A DNA stretch of 64,000 nucleotides from Novosphingobium sp. Leaf2 (GTDB taxonomy: Bacteria; Pseudomonadota; Alphaproteobacteria; Sphingomonadales; Sphingomonadaceae). This document shows positions 9,007-16,986 of the stretch, piece after piece (the first letter of the stretch is position 1; every line of letters begins with the position of its first letter). Made by a program: the position numbers and the translations under genes. The DNA is taken from the NCBI RefSeq assembly GCF_001421325.1, contig NZ_LMJY01000006.1:1-64000 (forward strand), written 5' to 3'. Below the pieces are notes generated by a model. That model ran no database searches. It saw only the letters and a list, made by a program, of their open reading frames with translations, and was not told the origin of the DNA.

Positions 9007-10452
9007 ATGCGTCATCTTGCCCTTGTTTCCGCCTTCGCCTTTCCGCTGATTGGACTGGCAGCCTGCACGGTCGGCCCAAATTATCAGGGGCCGGCGCAAG
9101 CGGGCGCCGTCGCACCGCCGCAAGGCTTCGTTCGCGCGGGCAACCAGGCATCGGCGCAAGCTCCAACGGTTTCCCAATGGTGGTTGGCCATGGGCGATTC
9201 TACGCTAGACTGGCTGGAGAAGCAGGCACTTGCCGCCAATCCCGATGTCGCTATCGCACAAGCGCGCGTGCGCCAGGCGCGCGCCTCCCTGCGGTCTGAA
9301 CGCGCCAACGCCGCACCCGGCGTCAGTGCCAACGTGCTGGCCTTGCATGCGAACATTCCCGGCGTTGACCTGGGCTCCAGCAGCTCTGGCGACGGCGGCG
9401 ATACAAGCCAGTCCGACATCACATCGCTTAATGTCTACAACCTGGGGTTTGACGCCAGCTGGGAGATCGACCTGTGGGGCGGAAAACGCCGCGGCGTTGA
9501 GGCTGCAAGAGCCCAACTCGGCACGGCAGAGGCTAATGCAGCCGATGCGCAGGTCAGCCTGACTGCGGAAATCGCGCAAGCCTACGTCAACTTGCGCGAC
9601 AGGCAGCAGCGCTTGATTTTGGCGCAGCAGGATGCCCAGCGGCAGCGCGAAACCCTGGCCCTGACTCGCCAGCGGCGGGCCGCCGGGACGGCATCGGACC
9701 TCGACGTAGAGCAGCAGAACAACGTGCTTGAGCAAAGCGCTGCCGCCCGGTTGCCGCTGACGGCGGAGCGCGATGCCTACCTCAACGCGCTGGCGGTGCT
9801 GACTGGACAGGCTCCGGGTGCCCTGGATGCTGCATTGAGCGCCCCTGCGGCGGTCCCTTTGCCCCCGGCGTCGGTGACTGTAGGCGATCCGGCGGCGATG
9901 ATTCGCCGCCGCCCCGACATCCGCGCCGCAGAGCGTCAGTATGCCGCCGCCACTGCCCGGATCGGCGTTGCCGAGGCAGCGCGGTTTCCCAGTATCAGCT
10001 TCATGGGGCTGATCGGCATCGGCGGCACCCACATCGGCGACGTGGTCGATCCGGACAACCTTTCCGCAATCGCCCTGCCCCGCCTTAGCTGGAACTTCCT
10101 GGATTTCGGGCGAACGGCAGCGCAAGTGGAACGCAGCAAGGGCGCGCAGGATGAAGCCGCCGCGCAGTATCGCGGTGCCGTACTCAAAGCGTTGCAGGAC
10201 AGCGAGGACTCGCTCTCTCGCTATGGCGCGCGGCGCAAGACGGTGGCCAGCGCGCAGCGCACTTTGACATCTGCCGATCGCACCGTTGGCTTGATGCAGC
10301 AGAGGTTTGCGGCGGGCACCGCCACACGCATTCAGTTGCTGGACGCAGAACGGCAAAGGCTTTCCGCCGCGCAGTCATTGTCGCAGGCCACGGCGACTAT
10401 GACTGCGGATTATGTGTCATTGCAAAAAGCGTTGGGCCTGGGCTGGAGCTGA
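9007..10452 (+). CDS. RND efflux outer-membrane lipoprotein, NodT/OprM family
   Basis: A 481-aa outer-membrane channel of a tripartite efflux pump. The first 20 residues form a lipoprotein signal ending in the lipobox LAAC, followed by TVGPNY, a typical NodT-family N-terminus. Two OEP repeats with long coiled-coil helices follow (for example the LDVEQQNNVLEQ region and its C-terminal counterpart TRIQLLDAERQR). The ATG at 9007 follows a GGCGGGAAACC stretch; an in-frame TTG at 8971 lacks signal-peptide character. No periplasmic adaptor or RND pump gene is next to it, so it is an orphan that must pair with components encoded elsewhere. Confidence 0.9.
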   Translation: MRHLALVSAFAFPLIGLAACTVGPNYQGPAQAGAVAPPQGFVRAGNQASAQAPTVSQWWLAMGDSTLDWLEKQALAANPDVAIAQARVRQARASLRSERANAAPGVSANVLALHANIPGVDLGSSSSGDGGDTSQSDITSLNVYNLGFDASWEIDLWGGKRRGVEAARAQLGTAEANAADAQVSLTAEIAQAYVNLRDRQQRLILAQQDAQRQRETLALTRQRRAAGTASDLDVEQQNNVLEQSAAARLPLTAERDAYLNALAVLTGQAPGALDAALSAPAAVPLPPASVTVGDPAAMIRRRPDIRAAERQYAAATARIGVAEAARFPSISFMGLIGIGGTHIGDVVDPDNLSAIALPRLSWNFLDFGRTAAQVERSKGAQDEAAAQYRGAVLKALQDSEDSLSRYGARRKTVASAQRTLTSADRTVGLMQQRFAAGTATRIQLLDAERQRLSAAQSLSQATATMTADYVSLQKALGLGWS

Positions 10453-10507
10453 AGGTCGCAACGGCGTGCGACCACGAAAGCCCATGCCGACAAGCTGCTT
10501 TATGTCT

Positions 10508-10517
10508 ATTATATAAT
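10508..10517. promoter_or_regulatory. AT-rich palindrome upstream of the Xre/RES operon
   Basis: ATTATATAAT is a perfect 10-bp palindrome 55 bases upstream of the antitoxin ATG, in an otherwise GC-rich background. It fits a promoter -10 region or an operator for autoregulation by the Xre-type antitoxin. The position and symmetry are observed; the function is inferred. Confidence 0.4.
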
Positions 10518-10572
10518 CCATAACTTGAAATTGGATTGCTTTCCGCACATATCCGTGCAGAAAGGTTCGCTG

Positions 10573-10965
10573 ATGCCTATTTCCGTCGCAGAAAAGATCA
10601 AAGTGCCTGCCCGCAAGGCGCTTACGGCCCCTGCCCTGCGCACCTTCTTCCGTATTGCCGACGCTTGGGGACTCAAGGAGCAGGAGCAGATGCGCCTGCT
10701 GGGGCTTGATAGCCGCTCGACGTTCCAGTCCTGGAAGCGCGGCGGCGTGACCGTCATTCCCAAGGATGCGCTTGAGCGTATTTCCTACGTGCTGGGCATC
10801 TACAAGGGCTTGCAGATCCTGCTTCCCAAGACTGCCGACGATTGGGTCCGCAAACCCAACCAAAGCCCGGTTTTCGGTGGCACGTCTGCCTTGAGCCGGA
10901 TGATGTCGGGGAATGTGGCTGACCTTTACGTCGTGCGCCAGTACATCGACGCGCAGCGCGGCTGA
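10573..10965 (+). CDS. Antitoxin, Xre/MbcA/ParS (DUF2384) family
   Basis: A 130-aa DNA-binding antitoxin, the first gene of a RES-Xre toxin-antitoxin pair. The N-terminal half holds an Xre-like helix-turn-helix (AWGLKEQEQMRLLGLDSRST, then a QSWKRG segment). The C-terminal half resembles the toxin-binding DUF2384 domain: RISYVLGIYKGLQILLP, then a tryptophan and NQSPVFGGTSAL. The frame extends upstream to a TTG at 10525, but the ATG at 10573 has AAAGG seven bases before it. In characterised systems this protein neutralises the RES toxin by blocking its active site, and the complex represses the operon. The toxin starts about 12 bases after its stop. Confidence 0.85.
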   Translation: MPISVAEKIKVPARKALTAPALRTFFRIADAWGLKEQEQMRLLGLDSRSTFQSWKRGGVTVIPKDALERISYVLGIYKGLQILLPKTADDWVRKPNQSPVFGGTSALSRMMSGNVADLYVVRQYIDAQRG

Positions 10966-10977
10966 CGCCGCAGCGTG

Positions 10978-11655
10978 ATGGACGTCCCCCTGAGCCATGT
11001 CCGCTGGACGCCGTGCTACCGCATCGTACCGAGCCGTTTTCCGCCCGTCTCGGTATTCGACCAGGTGGCGGACCCGGCCGATCTGGATGCCGTATTCGCA
11101 TTGGAAGCGATGACCAATGACCGGCTCCGCCAGGAACTGGGCGAATTGTCGTTGGTGCCGCTGGCGGATCGCGTGTCGGGGCCAGGTACGACGGCGATCA
11201 TGGCCGCGTTTACCCACCTGAACCCCGAAGGAAGCCGGTTCAGCGATGGGAGCTTCGGTGTGTTCTACGCCGCCAAAACCATCGACACTGCGGTTGCGGA
11301 GACATGCTACCATCGTGAACGCTTCATGCGCGCAACGGCTGAGCCGGCGCAGGAACTGGATATGCGTGTTTACACCGTTGTGCTTGATGCCAGCTTGCAC
11401 GATGTGCGCGGGCTCCCTGACGACGCGCCAGTCTATGCCCCCGACAGTTACGTGGCATCGCAAGCGATGTCCTTGACACTTCGCGCCGACAACGCGGACG
11501 GCATAGTGTATCGCAGCGTGCGCCACCCTGCAGGCGAATGCGCGGCAGTATTCCGCCCTCGCCTGCTGTCCGACTGCCGGCAGGAACGCCACTTGTGCTA
11601 TGTGTGGGATGGCACCGCGATTGCCACAGTCTACGAAAAGCGCGCGTTCATCTGA
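10978..11655 (+). CDS. RES-domain toxin (NAD-degrading or ADP-ribosylating)
   Basis: About 225 aa, the toxin of the RES-Xre pair. RES toxins either deplete NAD+ (MbcT-like phosphorolysis) or ADP-ribosylate PRPP synthetase (ParT-like). Conserved family features are present: the Arg in CYRIVPSRFPPVS, the Glu in DTAVAETCYH, and the Ser in GIVYRSVRHPAGEC, the Arg-Glu-Ser set that names the family. The start could be ATG at 10978 or the GTG just before it. The gene ends convergently with fghA, overlapping its end by eight bases. Lying about 3 kb from a plasmid-type origin, it may help maintain the replicon. Confidence 0.88.
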   Translation: MDVPLSHVRWTPCYRIVPSRFPPVSVFDQVADPADLDAVFALEAMTNDRLRQELGELSLVPLADRVSGPGTTAIMAAFTHLNPEGSRFSDGSFGVFYAAKTIDTAVAETCYHRERFMRATAEPAQELDMRVYTVVLDASLHDVRGLPDDAPVYAPDSYVASQAMSLTLRADNADGIVYRSVRHPAGECAAVFRPRLLSDCRQERHLCYVWDGTAIATVYEKRAFI

Positions 11656-12505
11656 TCCCAGGCGCCGGTTTATAGGGTTTCAGCCTTTGCGCGTGCCACG
11701 CGATATGCTCGGGCATGAAGGTTGATATGAAATAATAGGAGTGGTCGTAGCCGTCCTGCATGCGGATCTGCGCCGGCTGTTCGGCCGCTTTGCAGGCCTC
11801 CACCAGCAGCGCGGTTTTGAGCTGCTCGTCCAGAAAGCCGTCGGCCGTTCCCTGATCGACGAGCAGGTCCGGCAATCGCGCGCCATCTTCGATCAGGGCG
11901 CAGGCGTCGTATTGCCGCCATGCCGCTCGATCAGCGCCGATGTATCCGCCCAAGGCCTTTTCGCCCCACGGACAGTTTAGCGGAGATACGATCGGCGAAA
12001 ACGCACTGACCGAGGCAAACCGGGACGGGTTGCGCAACGCGATCGTCAGCGCGCCGTGTCCGCCCATGGAATGCCCCAAAATGCCCTGGCGCATCATGTC
12101 CACGGGGAAGTGCGCGGCGATCAGCGCAGGAAGTTCGTCCTCGATGTAGGACCGCATCCTGAAATGGGTAGACCAGGGTTCCTGCACAGCATCCACGTAG
12201 AACCCGGCGCCCTGCCCGAAATCGTACTCGTGATCATCGGGCACACCCTCGCCGCGCGGGCTGGTGTCGGGCGCTACGAAGATCAGCCCGTGTTCCGCGC
12301 AGGCCTGGCGAAACTCGCCTTTCTCGGTCACGTTTGCATGGGTGCAAGTGAGGCCGGACAAGTACCACACCACCGGCAGCTTTGCGCCGGGCGCATGGTC
12401 CGGCACGAACACCGAAAACGTCATTTCCGTACCGGTCTGCACGCTGGCGTGCCGATACACGCCCTGTACGCCGCCGTGGCAGCGATTTTCAGAAACGGTT
12501 TCCAT
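11648..12505 (-). CDS. fghA: S-formylglutathione hydrolase
   Basis: A 285-aa alpha/beta hydrolase of the esterase D family. It hydrolyses S-formylglutathione to formate and glutathione, the second step of glutathione-dependent formaldehyde detoxification. The nucleophile Ser lies in GHSMGGHGAL near residue 148. The Asp (VDQGTADGFLD) and His (GYDHSYYF) regions are in the expected order. Its ATG overlaps the frmA stop by one base (TGATG), which indicates translational coupling. The end overlaps that of the convergent RES toxin. Confidence 0.93.
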   Translation of the reverse strand: METVSENRCHGGVQGVYRHASVQTGTEMTFSVFVPDHAPGAKLPVVWYLSGLTCTHANVTEKGEFRQACAEHGLIFVAPDTSPRGEGVPDDHEYDFGQGAGFYVDAVQEPWSTHFRMRSYIEDELPALIAAHFPVDMMRQGILGHSMGGHGALTIALRNPSRFASVSAFSPIVSPLNCPWGEKALGGYIGADRAAWRQYDACALIEDGARLPDLLVDQGTADGFLDEQLKTALLVEACKAAEQPAQIRMQDGYDHSYYFISTFMPEHIAWHAQRLKPYKPAPGIR

Positions 12506-13617
12506 CAATAGACCACTACCGAGCGGATGGATTCACCGGCGTGCATAAGGTCAAACCCCTTGTTGATCTCGTCCAGCGTCAGCACGTGCGTGATCATGGG
12601 ATCGATCTGGATCTTGCCATTCATGTACCAGTCCACGATCTTGGGCACATCCGTGCGGCCCTTTGCCCCGCCGAATGCGCTGCCGCGCCAGTTGCGCCCG
12701 GTGACAAGCTGGAACGGGCGGGTCGAGATTTCCTTCCCGGCTTCCGCCACGCCGATCACGATAGACGTGCCCCAGCCCCGATGGCATGCTTCAAGGGCGG
12801 TGCGCATGACTTCGGTGTTGCCGGTGCAGTCGAACGTGTAGTCCGCCCCGCCGTCAGTCAGCGCCATCACTTGCGCAATCAGGTCTTCGCGTGACTGGCC
12901 GCTGGCATTGATGAACGTATCCATGCCGAAGCGCCGCCCCCAGTCCTCGCGTTCGGGATTGAGATCTACCCCGACGATCAGACCTGCACCGGCCAGCTTG
13001 GCCCCCTGGATCACGTTCAAGCCGATGCCGCCAAGCCCGAACACGACGACCGTGTCACCGACCTGAACTTTTGCGGTGTTCACCACGGCCCCTACTCCGG
13101 TCGTGACGCCGCACCCGATGTAGCACGAGGTCTGGAACGGCGCGTCCTCACGGATTTTGGCCACTGCGATTTCGGGCAGAACCGTGAAGTTCGAGAAAGT
13201 CGAGCAGCCCATGTAATGGAAGATCGACTGGCCTTTGTAGCTGAACCGGCTCGTGCCGTCGGGCATCACCCCCCTGCCCTGTGTTGCACGGATCGCCGTG
13301 CAAAGGTTTGTCTTTCCCGACAAGCACGATTTGCACTGCCGGCACTCCGGCGTGTACAAGGGAATGACGTGGTCGCCCGGCTTCACGCTGGTGACGCCCG
13401 CGCCCACTTCGCGCACGATCCCTGCACCTTCGTGGCCCAGGATCGACGGGAATATCCCTTCGCTGTCCAAACCATCCAGCGTGTAGGCGTCGGTGTGGCA
13501 GATGCCGGTCGCCATGATCTCAACCAGAACTTCGCCAGCCTGCGGTCCTTCCAGATCCACCTCGACGATTTCCAGCGGCGTTTTGGCTTCGAATGCGACG
13601 GCGGCGCGAGTCTTCAT
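12505..13617 (-). CDS. frmA: S-(hydroxymethyl)glutathione dehydrogenase, class III alcohol dehydrogenase
   Basis: A 370-aa zinc-dependent dehydrogenase that oxidises S-hydroxymethylglutathione to S-formylglutathione with NAD+. It contains the catalytic-zinc region [12 protein letters not shown], the GHEGAGIV signature, the structural-zinc cysteines in [15 protein letters not shown], and the Rossmann motif [12 protein letters not shown]. The ATG at 13617 has AGGAG upstream; the open frame extends 36 bases further without start signals. It forms a two-gene operon with fghA. No FrmR-type repressor or glutathione-formaldehyde-activating enzyme is adjacent. Confidence 0.94.
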   Translation of the reverse strand: MKTRAAVAFEAKTPLEIVEVDLEGPQAGEVLVEIMATGICHTDAYTLDGLDSEGIFPSILGHEGAGIVREVGAGVTSVKPGDHVIPLYTPECRQCKSCLSGKTNLCTAIRATQGRGVMPDGTSRFSYKGQSIFHYMGCSTFSNFTVLPEIAVAKIREDAPFQTSCYIGCGVTTGVGAVVNTAKVQVGDTVVVFGLGGIGLNVIQGAKLAGAGLIVGVDLNPEREDWGRRFGMDTFINASGQSREDLIAQVMALTDGGADYTFDCTGNTEVMRTALEACHRGWGTSIVIGVAEAGKEISTRPFQLVTGRNWRGSAFGGAKGRTDVPKIVDWYMNGKIQIDPMITHVLTLDEINKGFDLMHAGESIRSVVVY

Positions 13618-13707
13618 GGGCTTTGTCTCCTGAGGGCCGGCACCCTCTAGCAAGCGAACGCGATGGCGCTAACCAGGTTTTGAAAAATGAGCAGCGTTTC
13701 GGGCCTC

Positions 13708-13770
13708 ACCGATCATTATCGGTCCAAGCCTCAGCGACGGGATCCTTGGAAACGCTCGGACATCATCGGT
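13708..13770 (+). repeat. Two degenerate iteron-like repeats at the 3' end of repA
   Basis: CACCGATCATTATCGGT (13708-13724) and GCTCGGACATCATCGGT (13754-13770) resemble the main iteron GCACCGAGATCATCGGT. The second touches the repA stop codon. They may be weak RepA sites outside the main array. The matches are visible but imperfect, so the assignment is tentative. Confidence 0.5.
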
Positions 13771-15083
13771 CACGCATCCTGCGCTTCGGACCTGCGCCGG
13801 GCATAGCTGACCACGAAGGCATCCCACACGCGCAGCCATTCGTGCTCGGTGCGCTTGCGCGACAAACCCGGGAAACCCGCCCGGAACGCGTCGGCCATCT
13901 GGTCGACGGACCAGGGATGACCCTTGTCCAGACCGATCTTTCGGAACGCGGCTTCGCGCGTGCCAAAGCTCAAACTGCCGCTTGGAAAGGCAAGCATCTG
14001 CGCTGCCTCTAGGGTTACATCAACGCCCTTCGCATGCCCCAAACGTTCGCCAGAAACCGATGATCTCGGTGCGCTTTGGCCACCTGAAGAACCGATGAGC
14101 CGCAAATGCGGCCCCACCAGTTTGCGTTCGAGCGGTGCAGGCGAGGGAAACAGAACGACTTTGCGCCCGCTCATGTCGACGTTGGCGTTGGGATAAACCG
14201 AGGACACCAGTTGCATCGTCTCGCGCACGGTCTGTCGGAAACGCTTGCTGTCCGCGTCGTTCCCCAGATGACGCGCGAGTTGCTCCCACGATATCGTCTG
14301 GCCCTTGTCAGCGCCAATGCGCGGCAGTCGATACGCAAGATACGTGTACAGATCGAGCGCAGTCGGCGTGCCTTTCAGTTCCCTGATCGCCACTTCGTTC
14401 AGCGGAACGGCATGATCGATCAGATGAGCGTAGAACCCCTCTGACATGCGGATTTCGCGGGCGAAAGCGCCGTTCTTGTCCAGCGATCCGGCGTATTCAT
14501 TCGATATCTTCACGTCACGAACAGCAAACGCGCTATCGCCGGTGTCGCTGCCTTCCCAACGGATCTGCCATTCGCACGCGAGCAGCCGGTCGACCTGCTC
14601 GCGCATACGGTTGGCGGTGCCGCGCGGACCATACGATACCGTCTGGTAGCCAAGTTTGCGCATCCATTCGGTGAAGTTGCGCCCGAGATAGACATCGCGC
14701 GATTGCTTGGTCACGGCCTGCGACAAAAGGTAGATCAGCGCGACGCGGGGATACGCGCCGTAAGGAACGCCCAGGCTTTTAAGCACGGGCTTGCCATCGA
14801 CGGTTTGCAGCACCGGGCGCGGATTGATCGCCAGCGCATATTTGCCATCCTCCCGCAGGATCGGGGCCGTCTCATCTTTGGGTCGCTTGGTGGGCAGCGA
14901 CATGGCGCATAGTGCGGAATGCAAAAACGCGGGCGCCGGTTCCTCGTCGTGAACACGCAAGAAAGCGTCCATGGTGATCTGAGAGCCTGCAGCTTTGGCT
15001 AGTGTGCGCACTTGCGCTTCCCCGCCATCCAGCATCGCGAGTGCATACTGGTGTCCGATCGGCTTGCTGCTATCTCCGGTCAT
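13770..15083 (-). CDS. repA: Plasmid replication initiator RepA, RPA family
   Basis: A 437-aa protein resembling the RPA-type initiators of sphingomonad and other alphaproteobacterial plasmids. It should bind the adjacent iterons and open the origin. Recognisable parts are the N-terminal PKDETAPILREDGKYALAI segment and the central YGAYPRVALIYLLSQAVT and LGRNFTEWMRKLGY stretch of the winged-helix core. A second helical part is GTPTALDLYTYLAYRLPR. The ATG at 15083 has AGGGCG five bases upstream. It is transcribed away from the iteron array and divergently from parA. One iteron copy lies inside its coding sequence. The leader has a two-stem inverted-repeat structure that could control expression. 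Confidence 0.85.
   Translation of the reverse strand: MTGDSSKPIGHQYALAMLDGGEAQVRTLAKAAGSQITMDAFLRVHDEEPAPAFLHSALCAMSLPTKRPKDETAPILREDGKYALAINPRPVLQTVDGKPVLKSLGVPYGAYPRVALIYLLSQAVTKQSRDVYLGRNFTEWMRKLGYQTVSYGPRGTANRMREQVDRLLACEWQIRWEGSDTGDSAFAVRDVKISNEYAGSLDKNGAFAREIRMSEGFYAHLIDHAVPLNEVAIRELKGTPTALDLYTYLAYRLPRIGADKGQTISWEQLARHLGNDADSKRFRQTVRETMQLVSSVYPNANVDMSGRKVVLFPSPAPLERKLVGPHLRLIGSSGGQSAPRSSVSGERLGHAKGVDVTLEAAQMLAFPSGSLSFGTREAAFRKIGLDKGHPWSVDQMADAFRAGFPGLSRKRTEHEWLRVWDAFVVSYARRRSEAQDA
14056..14072 (-). repeat. Iteron copy inside the repA coding sequence
   Basis: The 17-mer reads GCACCGAGATCATCGGT on the minus strand, identical to the best iteron of the main array 1.3 kb away. Being inside repA, it could let RepA bind its own gene and loop to the origin, giving copy control by handcuffing. 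Only the sequence match is observed. Confidence 0.75.
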
Positions 15084-15092
15084 ATCGCCCTG

Positions 15093-15156
15093 CCTTGCCC
15101 GAATCAGGGGCTTTCCACTGCCATCTAAACAACAGGTTTGAGATGGTATGGCAAGG
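15093..15156 (-). promoter_or_regulatory. Nested inverted repeats in the repA leader
   Basis: CCTTGCC (15093-15099) pairs with GGCAAGG (15150-15156). Inside it, CCATCTAAAC (15121-15130) pairs with GTTT-g-AGATGG (15136-15146) around a five-base loop. In the repA message the 3' arm of the outer stem sits just upstream of the ribosome-binding site at 15083. The fold could limit RepA translation or be the target of an antisense RNA. The pairing is seen; the role is inferred. Confidence 0.55.
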
Positions 15157-15202
15157 AGGTTGGCAGTTTCGGGCCGCTATCGGGGCTCACACCTACAAAA
15201 TA

Positions 15203-15525
15203 ACCGATGATCTCGGTGCCAAACTGCGGGGCAAAGATGCTTGGCTTGAAACTCTGAAAAGCCGATCCGCAATCGGTTATGTTTAGGAGATTCTATTATA
15301 GGTTTGCGCACCGAGATCATTGGCGCTGATAGCACGCAGATCATCGGTGGTTTTGCTCCAAGATCATCGGTCGGCACCGAGATCATCGGCGGCCGGTGTT
15401 CATGGCCCTCGCCCGCCCAACACAAGCAGGATGCTCGCTGAACGGCACCGAGATCATCGGTAGCCGTGTGGTGGCGGTGATCGCCAGGACCTTCGAAATT
15501 CCTTTTCGGCTCGGAGATCATCTGT
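15203..15525 (+). repeat. Iteron array, probable origin of replication
   Basis: Seven copies of a 17-bp repeat with best form GCACCGAGATCATCGGT. One copy is in reverse orientation (15203-15219). Six are forward, starting at 15308, 15332, 15355, 15374, 15445 and about 15509. The central four are spaced 19-24 bp apart, about two helical turns. The last copy is degenerate (GCTCGGAGATCATCTGT). An AT-richer stretch (about 15278-15305, with TCTATTATA) lies between the reverse and forward copies and could be the melting region. The array fills the 451-bp gap between divergent repA and parA, where an iteron-controlled origin is expected. No other gene is visible in this gap. Confidence 0.85.
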
Positions 15526-15534
15526 CCAATTGCA

Positions 15535-16824
15535 ATGTGGATAGACCAATCGTTGCTCCAAACCTCCAACACCGCTAGATACGTCCGCGAAGCTGACAAG
15601 ATGGGGTATATGGCCGTTCAACCTGCGCAAAAAGCATTGTCCGACACGAGCGATGAACTGCTGGACGATACGCTGGGGCTGCTTCACCGTAAGGCTCTGA
15701 CGATCCTTAAGCGCATCCGGGACGGTGCCCTTGATCCGGAGACTGGCAAGAAGGTCGGCCCATCCTACGCTATTTCCAAGGCGGCGGCGCTGGTTGGCCG
15801 CACGGCATCCGCCATTCGCGAAGCGGAACGCGATGGCAGGCTTGCTGCGCGTGATCGCACCGCGTCGGGACACCGGGTGCAATATACGCTGGAAGAGCTT
15901 GACCATATGCGGGGGGTGTTCGGCACCCGTCCGTGGCGCGCGCCGGAAGACCCGCCGGCAATCATTTCGGTTTCCAATTTCAAGGGCGGCGTCGGCAAAT
16001 CCACGCTTGCCCTGCACTTGGCCCAACACTTCGCGATCCGCGGTTATCGGGTGCTGTTCATCGATTGCGACAGTCAGGCGAGTTCGACGATGATGTTCGG
16101 TTATCGGCCCGACGTCGATCTGGGCGAAGATGACACCTTGTATGGACACTTCCACAATCCGGAATTGCTGGGCGTGCGCTCGATCATTCGCAAGACGCAT
16201 TTTTTTGGGCTCGATCTGATTCCCGCCAATCTGAAGCTATACAATCTGGAATACGAAATCGCCGGCTACCTGGCCCAGAACCAGAGCTTCGATGTCATCG
16301 ATCTGATCGCGCAGGCGATCGATACGGTGGTAGATGACTATGACGTGGTCGTCATGGATCCACCGCCGGCACTGGGGATGGTTTCGATGGCGGTGCTGCA
16401 GGCGGCCAACGCGATGGTGATCCCTGCCCCGCCCAGCGTCATCGACTTTGCCTCGACGGTGTCGTTCATCGATATGGCGCGAACCACCATGAAGCAACTG
16501 GAGCAGTTGGGCGGCAGGATCAAGCCGGCGTACAATTTCGTGCGGCTGGTCGGCAGCCGGGTGGACGACAGCAAGTCCATGCACCGCGAGATTCTGGCGA
16601 TGATGCGGCAGGTGTTCGGGGGCGCGATGCTGAACTCCGTGCTCAAGGTCAGCGCAGAGATAGACAATGCCAGTTCGCGGATGAAGACCGTGTATGAACT
16701 CGACAAACCGGTAACATCGCATGAAGTGCATAATCGCTGTATGCGGTTCATGGGCGATGTCTGCCATGAGATCGAACAGGACGTTTTGCGCACATGGCCG
16801 AGCCGGGCAGGGCAGTTCGCGTGA
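15535..16824 (+). CDS. parA: ParA-family partition ATPase with N-terminal helix-turn-helix
   Basis: Up to 429 aa. It is the ATPase of the partition system and probably also the operon repressor. Residues about 80-130 form a MerR-like DNA-binding segment (AISKAAALVGRTASAIREAE). The deviant Walker A NFKGGVGKSTLALHL follows near residue 147, then the Walker A' region LFIDCDSQASS and Walker B VVMDPPPALGM. Length and layout match type Ia plasmid or second-replicon ParA proteins rather than short chromosomal Soj. The start is uncertain: the ATG at 15535 is the longest, and ATGs at 15601 and 15610 are possible. It is followed by two parS-like palindromes and then parB. Confidence 0.9.
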   Translation: MWIDQSLLQTSNTARYVREADKMGYMAVQPAQKALSDTSDELLDDTLGLLHRKALTILKRIRDGALDPETGKKVGPSYAISKAAALVGRTASAIREAERDGRLAARDRTASGHRVQYTLEELDHMRGVFGTRPWRAPEDPPAIISVSNFKGGVGKSTLALHLAQHFAIRGYRVLFIDCDSQASSTMMFGYRPDVDLGEDDTLYGHFHNPELLGVRSIIRKTHFFGLDLIPANLKLYNLEYEIAGYLAQNQSFDVIDLIAQAIDTVVDDYDVVVMDPPPALGMVSMAVLQAANAMVIPAPPSVIDFASTVSFIDMARTTMKQLEQLGGRIKPAYNFVRLVGSRVDDSKSMHREILAMMRQVFGGAMLNSVLKVSAEIDNASSRMKTVYELDKPVTSHEVHNRCMRFMGDVCHEIEQDVLRTWPSRAGQFA

Positions 16825-16826
16825 CG

Positions 16827-16844
16827 CGTTGCCACGTGGCAACG
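16827..16844. promoter_or_regulatory. Candidate centromere (parS) palindrome 1
   Basis: CGTTGCCACGTGGCAACG is a perfect 18-bp palindrome starting two bases after the parA stop. Its CACGTG core and flanking GTT/AAC recall chromosomal parS (GTTTCACGTGAAAC) but with GCC/GGC arms. The same 16-bp core recurs 101 bp downstream. Confidence 0.75.
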
Positions 16845-16927
16845 GGGCTCTGGTTGCGCAATAAAGGTCACGCCCGGCAGCTCCCATTTGGCGGTAAGCG
16901 TGCCTTCGCTGATCGAACTGACGATTG

Positions 16928-16945
16928 GGTTGCCACGTGGCAACC
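16928..16945. promoter_or_regulatory. Candidate centromere (parS) palindrome 2
   Basis: GGTTGCCACGTGGCAACC is a second perfect 18-bp palindrome sharing the 16-bp core with the first. It lies 41 bases before the parB ATG. Two identical cores in the parA-parB gap are best explained as ParB binding sites, which may also regulate parB. Confidence 0.75.
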
Positions 16946-16986
16946 GGCGCTTGCAGGGCAAGCCTCAACACTAACAGGCGTTTGAT

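Noticed and set aside
15203..15525. CRISPR array as an explanation for the repeats
   Set aside because: The repeats are 17 bp, vary in orientation, have 2-7 bp gaps or irregular gaps rather than unique 30-40 bp spacers, and lie between repA and parA. An iteron origin explains them better.
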